DNA of 64,000 nucleotides from Apricaphanius iberus (taxonomy: Eukaryota > Chordata > Actinopteri > Cyprinodontiformes > Aphaniidae), in assembly GCA_028564705.1 (NCBI GenBank), contig JAPXFQ010002424.1, forward strand, positions 806,001 through 870,000. Reading direction: 5' to 3'. The position numbers and the translations under genes are program-made. Positions 25,205-36,900 of the stretch are shown one piece after another; within the stretch, counting starts at the first letter, position 1, and each line of letters starts with the position of its first letter. Below the pieces are notes generated by a model that saw only the letters and a list, made by a program, of their open reading frames with translations, was not told the DNA's origin and ran no database searches.

Positions 25205-26060
25205 GCAATGCAAGGCAATTTTATTTGTACAGCACACTTCTAACACAAGGCAATGCAAGAAACCAGACATATGATAAAAACATAGAAAGTTAATACAGAA
25301 ATAAAAAAATATGATAAAATCATAGTAGTAATACAAAAAAGTATGGAAATTAAAAACAGCAATTAAACATGAAATGAGAATCAAATCAAGTAAAACATTT
25401 CGAACATGATTTCGTGGTAGAGAAACGAACAAAGCATATAATTTAGGAAAAGTCAGGAAGTTTTTGCCAGATTAGGGGAGCATAGAAACTGAAAGCTGCT
25501 TCTCCGTGTTTGGTTCTGATTTTAGGGATGTTTATTAAACTAGAGTTGGAGGATCTGATTGGTCTGCTGGTTGATACGGTGACAACATACTTTAGTGCTA
25601 AACCATTCAGTGATTTATAAACCAGTAGAAGTATTTAGAAGTCTATTTTCTGAGCTACAGGGAGCCAGTGGAAGGACTTTAGAACTGGGCTGATGTGTTC
25701 TACTTTCCTGGTTCTTGTGAGGACGCCAGCAGCAGCGTTCTGGATCAGCTGCAGCTGTCTGATTGACTTTTTAGGTAGACCTGTGAGGACGCTGTTGCAG
25801 TAATGAATCCGACAAAAAAGAAACGCATGGAGGAATTTTTCAAGGTCCTGTTGCGACATCAGTCCTTTAATCCTAGAAATTTTCTTCAGTTGACAGAAAG
25901 CCGACCTTGTTATTGTCCATTATTACACCTAGATTACGCACCTGATCAGTAGTTTCTAGCAGGATCAACTGAAGCTGTGTGCTTACTCTTAATCGTTCTT
26001 CTTTAGGTCCAAAAATAATTATTTTAGTTTTTTTTCTGTTCAACTGGAGAAATTTAAGTC
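25205..26060 (-). mobile_element. L2/Maui-like LINE, 3' part
   Basis: The minus strand encodes LPKKSIRQLQLIQNAAAGVL, then VEHISPVLKSFHWLPVAQ, the conserved L2 reverse-transcriptase C-terminus. It has the usual tail (inverted caaggcaattttatttgta). It is frameshifted and 5'-truncated. Confidence 0.8.
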
Positions 26061-26204
26061 AACTGAGTTTTTTTTTAAAAGCAAACTAGAAAAGTGTAAA
26101 AATTTGCTTTAAATGTAATGTTTTAAAAAATGACAGCAAATAAGATTTAGATTACATCAAACAAGACTCCAGCTGGTCACAGCGGAATCACAAAATTTCA
26201 TTCA

Positions 26205-26460
26205 ATTGAGTTGACTTCAGTTCATTTATATAGCGTCAATTTACTAAAGATGTCATGACAAGGCACTTTACAAGAAAAATAATTTTAATACAATTATAGG
26301 AACATTCAAATCAGGAAAAAAAAAAGTTTTCCAGCAGAGTGCATCAAGTCATTGGATTGAATTTGTGTCCCGTACATGTAGACTCCAACCACAGTAATCC
26401 CTCATACTGAGAAAGCATGTAGCGACAGTGGAGAGGATAAACTCAGCCAGAAGACCCAGG
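26205..26460 (-). repeat. Dispersed repeat, reverse relative of 19410-19712
   Basis: It shares the actccaaccacagtaatccc and ccctcatactgagaaagca blocks and the gttcatttatatagcgtcaa tail with the plus-strand copy at 19.4 kb. Confidence 0.55.
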
Positions 26461-26984
26461 GTATCCGCCCAATCACCAAATCATCATCAGATGTGCAACG
26501 GCGTCATCAACGACACCTCATCTCTCTCCCTGCAGCTGAGATGTCGAAAGCCTGACGCCGCTACGCTTCATTCACGGCCGTTATGCGCCGCTTACGCCTC
26601 CGGTGGACAGCAGGGGTAAAACTGGGAAGCTCTCTGGTTGCTCAGCACCTCTAAACCTCTGATCCTAGAATCATGATTGAGCCTAGAACTGTTTATTATC
26701 ATCCCTGGGATTTTCCTACACCTAACAGGGTAACTTCTCGACCCCTATAGGTCCTTCCAGGAAACTGACTGTACTGGTAAGTGATTATGATGCAGTTCTG
26801 TACTGGACCTAGCACCACAAATTGTCCCAGAAGTATGGAGTCAAAAAAGTATCATAATAAATAAAATCACGCAGGGTTTTTCACAAAAGCACATGCTCAT
26901 TTGGAAATGCACATGGTCTGTTTCACAAATGCACACACTGTGGTTCAAAAATATAATTTTGAGAAACACTTGTAAAATAAATTC

Positions 26985-28365
26985 ACAAATACACACCAGC
27001 TGTTTCACAAATACACACCAGCTGTTTCACAAATGCACACGAGCTGTTTCACAAATACATGCAAGATGCTTCACAAATACACACAATCTGTTTCACAAAT
27101 ACACACGAGCTGTTTCACAAATGCACCTGAGCTGTTTCACAAATTCACAGAAGCTGTTTCACAAATGCACCCGAGCTGTTTCACAAAGGCACCTGAGCTG
27201 TTTCACAAATGCACTCAAGCTGTTCCACAAATGCACACTATCTGTTTCACAAATGCACCCGAGGAGTTTCACAAATGCACCGAAGCTGTTTCACAAATGC
27301 ACCGAAGCTGTTTCACAAATACACAAGAGCTGTTTCATAAATGCATACTATCTGTTTCACAAATGCACATGAGCTGTTTCACAAATACACACGAGCTGTT
27401 TCACAAATGCACACGATCTGTTTTACAAATACACAAGAGCTGTTTAACAAATACACAAGAGCTGTTTCACAAATACACACCAGCTGTTTCACAAATTCAC
27501 ATGAGCAGTTTCACAAATGCACCCGTGCTGTTTCACAAATACACACGAGCTGTTTCACAAATGCACATGAGCTATTTCACAAATGCACCCGAGCTGTTTC
27601 ACAAATAAACACCAGCTGTTTCAAAAACACACAAGAGCTGTTTCACAAATGCACACTATCTGCTCACCAATGCACACTATCTGTTAAGCAAATGCACCCG
27701 AGCTGTTTCACAAATAAACACCAGCTGTTTCAAAAACACACAAGAGCTGTTTCACAAATGCACACTATCTGCTCACGAATGCACACTATCTGTTTCGCAA
27801 ATGCACCCAAGCTGTTTCACAAATACACAAGAGCTGTTTCACAAATGCACACGATCGGTTTCACAAATGCACATGAGCTGTTTCACAAATGCCCCCGAGC
27901 TGTTTTAAAAATGAACAAGAGCTTTTTCACAAATACATACCAGCTGTTTCACAAATACACACAAGCTATTTCACAAATACACACCAGCTGTTTCACAAAT
28001 GCACCCGAGCTGTTTCACAAATGCACCCAAGTTGTTTCACAAATACACACCAGCTATTTCACAAATACACACTATCTGTTTCACAAATGCACCCGAGCTT
28101 TTTCACAATTGCACCCGAGCTGTTTCACAAATACACACAAGCTGTTTCACAAATACACATGATCTGTTTCACTAATGCACCCGAGCTGTTTCACAAGTAC
28201 ACACAAGCTGTTTATCAAATGCACACAATCTGTTTCACAAATGCACAAATGCACACTAGCTGTTTCACAAATGCACCCGAGCTGTTTCACAAATACACAC
28301 AAGCTGTTTCACAAGTACACACAAGCTGTTTCACGAATGCACCCAAGCTGTTTCACAAATACACA
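26985..28365. repeat. 22-bp minisatellite, left block
   Basis: Unit about ctgtttcacaaatgcacncg with a two-base linker; some 62 copies, diverged mostly at the positions after cacaaat (gcac or acac) and before ctg. Because 22 is not divisible by 3, one strand reads open in all three frames, producing the long artificial CFTN..LFHK.. frames seen here. Confidence 0.95.
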
Positions 28366-29850
28366 AAGCTGAAAGTCTGTGCTGACCAGCTGGCTGCCAT
28401 CTTCACTCAGATCTTCAACAACTCCCTGGAGCTGTGTGAGGTCCCCTCCTGCCTCAAACGCTCCACCATCATTCCGGTTCCCAAGAAGTCCCCTGTCACA
28501 GGATTAAATGACCACAGACCAGTCGCCCTGACATCTGTGGTCATGAAATCCTTTGAGCGACTGGTGCTGTCCCACCTGAAGGACATCACGGATCCCCTGC
28601 TAGACGCCCTGCAGTTTGCCTATAGAGCAAACAGGTCAGTGGATGACGCAGTCAACTACATCCTGCACCACCTAGACTCTGCAGGTACCTACGCTCGGGT
28701 CCTGTTTGTGGACTTCAGCTCTGCATTCAACACCATCGTCCCAGAGCTCCTCCACCAAAAACTGTCCCAGCTCACCGTGCCTCCCTCCACCTGTCAGTGG
28801 ATTACCAGTTTCCTGACTGACAGGAGGCAGCAGGTGAAACTGGGTAACTTCATATCCAGCACCCGGTCCCTCAGCATCGGCGCCCCCCAGGGATGTGTTC
28901 TCTCCCCACTGCTTTTCTCCCTTTACACCACTGATTGCACGTCAAGAGACCCTTCTGTGAAACTCCTGAAGTTTGCAGATGACACCACCGTCATTGGACT
29001 CATCCGTGACGGCGACGAGTCTGCGTACAGAAGGGAGGTGGAACAGCTGGTCCTCTGGTGCAGTCAGAACCACCTGGAGCTAAACCCGCTCAAAACTGTG
29101 GAGATGACAGTGGACTTCAGGAAGAGACCCCCATCAACATCTCCTCTCATAATCACCAACAGGCCAGTCCCCACAGTAGAGTCTTTCAGGTTCCTAGGAT
29201 CCACCATCACACGGGACCTGAAGTGGACCTCCCACATTGACTCTATAAGGAAGAAGGCCCAGCAAAGGCTGTACTTTCTGCGTCAGCTCAGAAAGTTCAA
29301 CCTGCCTCAGGAACTGCTGACCATATTCTACACAGCAATAGTCCAGTCTGTCCTGACCTCATCCATCTCTGTCTGGTTCGGATCCGCCACCAGGCAAGAC
29401 AGGAACAGACTGCAGAGAACAGTCAGGTCCTCAGAGAGGATCATAGGTACTGATCTTCCCTCCATTGAGGAACTTTTCCGGGCCAGGGTCAGGAAGCGGG
29501 CCAGAAAAATCACCACTGACCCCTCACACCCTGGCCACAATCTGTTTAGGCTCCTCCCCTCTGGCCGGCGTTACAGAGCGCTGTACGCCAAAACCACCCG
29601 ACATAAGAACAGTTTCTTCCCCCAGGCTGTAGTCACAGAGTGTGAGTCCATTCACATGAACAATAAAGTATAACTCTGCACTGCTGTATATACTTACTGT
29701 ACAATAACCCCGGTTTGGTGTATATATTATCCTTTATTATTTATTTGCATTTATTTTTATTTCACTTATTTAAGTTCTGTACTGGAGAGAAAAGTTGCCG
29801 GAGTCAAATTCCTTGTATGTGTCATACTTGGCCATTAAAGCTGATTCTTT
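28366..29850 (+). mobile_element. 5'-truncated non-LTR retrotransposon inserted in the minisatellite
   Basis: About 430 codons stay open from 28366 to 29673: [47 protein letters not shown] and the catalytic FADDTT block, followed by [11 protein letters not shown] and [14 protein letters not shown]. This is the reverse transcriptase and C-terminus of a CR1/Jockey-group LINE. The 3' tail ends ggccattaaagctgattct. The 15 bases tttcacaaatacaca flank it on both sides (28351-28365, 29851-29865). The endonuclease and the first part of the reverse transcriptase are missing. The frame happens to run into the upstream repeat, which is not a real fusion. Confidence 0.88.
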
Positions 29851-30757
29851 TTTCACAAATACACACAATGTGTTTCACAAATGCACCCAAGATGTTTCAC
29901 AAATACACAAGAGATGTTTCACAAATACACACGAGCTGTTTCACAAATGCACACGAGCTGTTTCACAAATGCACCCAAGCTGTTTCACAAATACACACAA
30001 GCTGTTTCACAAATATACCACAGCTGTTTCACAAATACACACGAGCTGTTTCACAAATGCACCCGAGCTGTTTCACAAATACACACAAGCTGTTTCACAA
30101 ATGCACCCGAGCTGTTTCACAAAAACACACAATCTGTTTCTCAAATGCACACGAGGTGTTTCACAAATGCACCCGCGTTGTTTCACAAATGCACCCGAGC
30201 GGTTTCACAAATACACACAAGCTGCTTCACAAATACACAAGAGCTGTTACACAAATACACATGATCTGTTTCACAAATGCACCCGAGCTGTTTCACAAAT
30301 ACACACAAGCTGTTTCACAAATACACATGATCTGTTTCACAAATGCACCCGAGCTGTTTCACAAGTACACACAAGCTGTTTCTCAAATGCACCCAAGCTG
30401 ATTCACAAACGCACACGAGCTGTTTCACAAAAACACACAAGCTGTTTCTCAAATGCACACGAGCTGTTTCACAAATGCACGCGAGCTGTTTCACAAATGC
30501 ACACAATCTGTTTCACAAATACACATGATCTGTTTCACAAATGCACCCGAGCTGTTTCACAAATTCACAAGAGCTGTTTCATAAAAACGCACGAGCTGTT
30601 TCACAAATACACCCAAGCTGTTTCAGAAGTACACACAATCTGTTTCACAAATCCACCCGAGCTGTTTCACAAACGCACACGAGCTGTTTTACAAATACAC
30701 AGAAGCTGTTTCTCAAATGCACACAGTCTGTTTCACAAATGCACACAAGTTTTCCTC
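29851..30757. repeat. 22-bp minisatellite, right block
   Basis: About 41 further copies of the same 22-bp unit, resuming in register after the LINE. Variants such as tctcaaatgc in place of cacaaatgc recur, hinting at local unit duplication. Confidence 0.95.
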
Positions 30758-30907
30758 TTATGATACTTTTTCGACTCCATAGAAAAGTTCCAGGAAAGTA
30801 ACTGATAAGTTCTGGGGTGTAGTTTGGGTTCCCAGAGTTTCACCCCATCACATTGTTTCCCACAGTAGTTTAAAAGCCACGGTGTTCAGTGGTTATTGTG
30901 ACAGAAA

Positions 30908-33900
30908 TCAGAGGAAAGCAGTGAGTGAGACCTTCGCAGGACGGCCAGCAGCAGATTCCTCCTGCTTCTGTTTTGATTCCATGTATTTTTTCCTCTGAGC
31001 CTTTTCCTCCTGCAGGACCAAGAAAACGGTCAACTGTTACAGTAAAGACCCAGATGATGGGCGTTACGGTGAGATTTAGAGTGATTTGGCTGGAAACCTT
31101 CAGGATGTTGTAGTTGGAAGTTCTGGAAAGGTATCTGTCCCAGGATTGTGCTGCAAGCTCCTGCTGCGTCCGGTGAGACGTCATCTGACATAAAATATAC
31201 ACACGAAATTCATCCAAGTTCATGTCATGGAAACAAGAACAGAACGAGACTTTGAATCTGTTTCACATCACAGGAAGCATAAGGAAGGCGGTTGGGTGTT
31301 TTAAGAAGGACGTCAGTACCTCCGTGTAGATGAGCATTTCCTCCCTCAACTCCTCCTCCTTCTGCTCTTCCAGGATGCGGGTTTGTTCCTCCATGATCCT
31401 CATTGCCGTGTCCTCTGATGTCCTACAGATGGACCTCAGAGCTTCCTCATCAGCGCCCGTCGGCTTCACGCCATCCAGAACCAGTTCGGCGCTGATCTCG
31501 TTCCACACCTCACCAACCTGCGGAGACATTTAAAGGGGCCATATCATGCAAAATCACATTTTTGGAGTTTTCAACCATCTGGTAGTGCAATTTTCTCATA
31601 AAAACCCCAACCAGAGTGGCTTTTGGCTTAATTCACACATGTCTGAGTAATCCTTCTGAATTCGGCTCTCTGAGTCACTAAGTGAAAACAAGGAAGTGCC
31701 AGACGTATCCTCACCGCCCCTGCTGGCAAAGCGGCTTACCTCTGCTAGAGTTGCAAACAAACCCTTCCACTTCTCAAAGCTCATAGCTGCTTTGGTTTTT
31801 GGCAGCTTAAAAAACTTTTTTTGTTGGAATTTTACTTTCTCCGTGAAAACGCCCGTTTGGATGAATGAATTACAGGATTTTATTCTAGATTCCTAAAGAA
31901 CAGCAGCTGGATCACAGAACAAAGACGACTGATGGACTAAGAAATAAGTGGCTACATGCTAATGCTAATGTGGGTTAGCCATTTAACAAGCTGCTTATGT
32001 GATCTTATAACAGCAATGTGTGGTTAATTAATTGATCTGTAGCATCTCAGAATGTTCAGTAAACAGATGCAAACAACACCCACGGCTTTTTTATATGCTG
32101 GGCTGGAAAGATTTGCCTAGTGGATGCAGCTGTGTTGGTTTGGGTCCTGTCTAAAGCCTGGAGATTTAGCAACTAAAACAAGTTTTATGGAATTGCTTTT
32201 TTCCACAAATAATAAATGAAAAATAAACTAGTGTCTGAGCCCTTAATATAACACAGTTTCATCGTGGTACTTGATGCACTTCAAATTTACTGTTGGACTC
32301 CATGTTGACATGAGGCTCAGCCTATTTTTCTCAGTCAGAGCAGCGGTATGCTCTCGGTGCGGAGAGAGTGGGGGTATGGTTGGGCGGAATGGGCCCCCTG
32401 ATCAGAACCCGAGGGGTGTTTAGATGTTGAACTTCTGTGGGCCATGTTCCGTGCCTCCATTGTCGAGGCAGCTGACTGTAGTGGTGGCCACAAGGTGGTC
32501 AGAGCCTGTTGCAGCGGCAACCCTCGAACCCACTGGTGGACACCGGCGGTGAGGGATGGTGTCAAGGTGAAGAAGGAGTCCTATCGGGCCTTTCTGGCCT
32601 TTGGGACCCCGGAAGCAGCTGATAAGTAACGGCAGGCCAAGCGGAGCGCGGCTTGGATGGGTGCAGAGGCAAAAACTCGGGCATGGGAGGAGTTTGGAGA
32701 GCCCATGGGAACATGGAGAATGACTTCTCTGTGGCTTCGAAGCGATTCTGGTCCACCATCCGGCCTCTGAGGGTGGGGAGTGGTCAGCCACCAACACTGT
32801 TTATAGTGGGGATGGTGTGCTGCTGACCTCGACACAGGACGTCTTGGATCAATGGATGGAATACTTCAAAGACCTCCTCAATCCCACCGACACGTCTTCC
32901 TGTTTGGAAGTAGAGTCTGGGGACTCTGGGACGGGCTCTCCAATCTCTGGTGCTAAGGTTGTTAAAAAGCTCCTTGGTGGCAAGGCTCCAGGGGTGGATG
33001 AGGCTCTGGATGTTGTAGGGCTGTGTTGGTTAATGCGGTATTGTGTGGACATCAGGGGCAGTTCCCTTGGATTGGCAGACCGGGGTGGTGGTCCCTCTCT
33101 TTAAAAAGGGAGACCAGAGAGTGTGTTCCAACTATAGGGGGATCATACTGCTGAGCCTCCCTGGTAAGGTGTATTCAGGGGTTCTGGAGAGGAGGGTCAG
33201 ACGGATAGTCTTACCTCGGATTCAGGAGGAACAATGTGGTTTTCGTCCTGGCCGTGGAAGAGATGACCAGATCTACACCCTCAGCAGGGTCCTGGAGGGT
33301 GCATGGGAGTTCGCCCAACCGGTCTACATGTGTTCTGTGGACTTGGGGAAGGCGTTCGACCGTGTCCGTCAGGGAGTCCTGCAGGAGTTTGGGGTACCAG
33401 GCCCTTTGATACGGGCTGTTAGGTCCCTGTATGACCCGTGTCAGAGTTTGGTTCGCATTGCCGGCAGTATCTCGGGCTCGTTTCCAGTGAGAGTTGGACT
33501 CCGCCATGGTTGCCCTTTGTCACCGATCCTGTTCATAACGTTTATGGACCGGATTTCTAGGCGCAGCCAAGGTGATGGGGGTTTGCAGCCAAGTGTGAAG
33601 CGGTATGGTTTTGAGCCAGAAAAGGGTAGGGTGCCTTCTTCAGGGCGGGGATGGGGTCCTTCGTCAAGTGGAGGAGTTCAAGTATCTGGGGGTCTTTTTC
33701 ACGAATGAGGGAAAAATTGAGCTGGAGATCGATGGACGAATTGGTAAGGCGTCTGCAGTTATGCGGCCGCTGTACCGGTCTGTTATGGTGAAGAGAGAAC
33801 TGAGCTGAAAGGCAAAGCTCTCGATTTACCGGTCGATCTACGTTCCTACCCTCATCTATGGTCACGAACTCTGGGTGGTGACCGAAAGAACGAGATCACG

Positions 33901-36900
33901 GATACAGGCGACTGAAATGAGTTTTATCCACAGGGTGGCTGGGTTCTCCCTTAGAGATAGAGTGAGAAGCTCAGGAGGGGGCTCAGAGCAGAGCCGTTGC
34001 TCCTCCACATCGAGAGGAGCCAGTTGAGGTGGCTCGGGCATCTGGTCAGGATGCCTCCTGGACGCCTCCCTGGTGAGGTGTTCTGGGCACGTCCCACCAG
34101 GAGGAGACCCAGGGGAAGACCCAGGACCCGCTGGAGGGATTATGTCTCCCAGCTGGCCTGGGAACGCCTCGGGATTCCTCCTGAGGAGCTGGCCCAAGTA
34201 GCCGGGGAGAGGGAAGTCTGGGCTCTTTGCTTGGGCTACTGCCCCCGCGACCCGACCCCGGATAAGCGGAAGATGATGGATGGAGTCTTAAAAATGTTGA
34301 TTGGCCTAAATTAAAAAGGTTAAGGAAGTAGTAATGTTTAAAAATTTCTAAACTATGAGTTAATAAAAAATATAATTTTACAGACCCAAAAATGTAAATG
34401 TGAAAATTATATTTTTTAATCTTATTATTCAAGATTTCATGTACAACTTGTTTGCTTTTAAAATTTCAAAGTTATCAAAAAATGTAAGAATATAAACTGA
34501 GAAAAAAGTTAGGCAACCATTTACCTCAAATTTTTTTCAATTACCCTTTCATTAAAAGGTAAATGTATAAATTCTTTAGTTTTTTTCGAAGCACTTCAAA
34601 TTCATAATTTAACTTCAATGAGTAAAAAAAAATTTTTAAACATACATATCTATTTGCACCAATACAACAGCTCTAAACAGTTGTATTTTCTTCCAAATAA
34701 ATCATCAAAATCTTAAAAGTTTTCTGTCATGTGTTGAAAGATGGACTCAAATGCAGAGAGTGATTAAGGAAGATTATTTCCCATAATGCTGGCAGGTCAG
34801 GAACTCAGGTAAAACAATGAGGAACCACATGAGGGAAGCATACACGGCGAACTGGCCAAGGGGGAAATACACACTGTAGTATATAAAGAACGGGACAACA
34901 ATGGTAGGACTAATGAAACAAGAGATAGGTGTAGCTTATTAGGTCACAGGGAGACATGGAGACAGGTATGAATAAAAATCTGGTCATTTTGATAAAATAG
35001 TGGAAACATGTATGTTTTTGTTAATTTTTTTTGTTGGCTAGATGGATATATGATGAAAATATTAATTAGTTCTAAATTAAAAATAGTAGTAAAGACTATA
35101 ATTTAAGCTTAATTTAAACAATTATGTTAATAATAATAAAAAAATGCAAGTAATGTGCTGAAAATTGGATACATACAGTCAGGGGAAAAAATTAAGTAGC
35201 AAGTTTGTTTGTTATGTTATTATACACCAATCTTTTTTTTCCTGCTTTATTTGAGCATTCAGGTTTACAGTGCATGTCTTTGGACTGTGTCAAACATTCA
35301 AGCACAGTGGTGGGGGAATGGTGATAGGGGCTTGTTGTGCAGCTACAGAACTTGTGGTCTGCCAATGAAGTGGATGTAAAGGTGGCAGATGTTGCTCTAA
35401 ATCCTCTGGTGCTCCCATCGCAGAAATGAATCTGAGCTTCTAAAACCCAACCTGATGCTCCCATCGCCTTTAACGATTGCTCCATTTCTTTCAACCTCTG
35501 GAATCCTGATCCATCTGAGTGGAGTCTAAGTTTCCACCTCCACAAGGCTCAGAGGTAAAATAGATTATTGTTGTTCATTAACTTTACTTCTATTCATTGC
35601 TTTTAGAAACATTTTAAGAAAAAAAACTTGATATTTCTTCAATTTTCTCCAGGTTAATCCATGTATGAGTGTTGGACGTTTTTGTAACATAGATGACTCG
35701 GTTCAGTCTGATTCTATTAGTCCTTACATTCAGGTTACCGTGTGCAGAAAACCTCCAGAACCAAAGCTTTACCTGCGGAACTTTTCTACCCAGAAACTGC
35801 TGTTACCTTGAAGTCCAGGTATTTCCTGACGATGCTCAGAGTCACATAATCTCCTGTTGACAGACCTGGAAGATCCTGGAAACCTGGGAACACAGAATCC
35901 GTCCCGTTCTTTACCACAAATTCTGTTTCTTTTGAACTAACGCAGCAGTATGCAACCTGCAGTGCCACACTGAGCTATTTCTGCTCTGCATTTTTATACA
36001 ATATATGCAAAACATTTCAACAAAAAATATGACTAAATAGCGCAGGAAAAGTATTTTTTGAATCATTTGGTTGCAAACTGTAACCTTTAACTATAGGATG
36101 GAGTTTCCAAAGTTAAACAGTCAGAAATTGAGAGCAATAATTTGGGCTATGAGCCTGGCATTGGAGAAAGGAAACAGGAAATCCTATTTTTACAGTTTTG
36201 TTCATGTCACAGCTTATAACTAAATATATAAATAATATGCAAATGTAATTGCATATTATTTATATATTTATATAATTGGATATTATTATATAAGTGGAAG
36301 AGGACTGTCAACATAAAAGCTGGATTTTGCAAACCTCGATATAATCTCCCGTTGTTGTAAATCCATCACTAAACGCCTGTGTCGCCGTTAAAACGGCTCC
36401 TCTTATGTTTTAAGATGAAATGTTGGACGTGTTGAGAAGAAATAAACGATGATTAAAAAGCAGACATGAACAACAACAGGTTCGAAAACCTCGGCTGTTC
36501 TGGTCTAGTTCTACTTGTGGGAAAATTCGTTTTCCTCCGAGCTAAAAGCAGCTAAATATTTAGCTAGCCACTTTAGCTTCCTGACTAAGTTATTAGTTTT
36601 GAGATAATAATTCATTTGTAAACAACATTTTTAGCTTGAAATGTATTGCGATTTAGTCTTTTTGTTCTTTATTTATGTCAACATGACTTATATATCATGC
36701 AAAAGTAAATCTTTTTCCAAAATTATACAACACAAAAATTCTAACAACATAAAGATTAACATATTTAAAATAAAATAAAAGGTACATTTTATTAAAATAA
36801 TGTTTAAACTTCCACAATTATTTGAAATGTATAAATGAATGAAGAACATGGACACAAATATGACTTTTAAATATACATTTTCTTAAGGCTAAATAACCCA

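Larger units (their letters stand above)
26834..30781. mobile_element. Terminal-inverted-repeat element carrying a minisatellite
   Basis: Its outer ends are 24-bp inverted repeats with one mismatch (26834-26857, beginning tatggagtc; 30758-30781, ending gactccata). Almost everything between them is a 22-bp tandem array plus one LINE insertion. If the outer TA is the target duplication, the termini read TGGAGTC, as in TA-targeting elements. No transposase is visible, so it would be non-autonomous. That these repeats are true transposon ends is inference. Confidence 0.65.

Noticed and set aside
26985..30757. Array resembling a CRISPR locus
   Set aside because: Units are contiguous with no unique spacers, and the genome is eukaryotic.
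26893..30763. Several long open frames (159 to 322 codons) rich in CFTN/LFHK
   Set aside because: They are translations of the 22-bp minisatellite in its three phases; no start, splice or family support.
35192..35545. 117-codon minus-strand frame as a gene
   Set aside because: No domain, no splice sites and no family match; left as unassigned.
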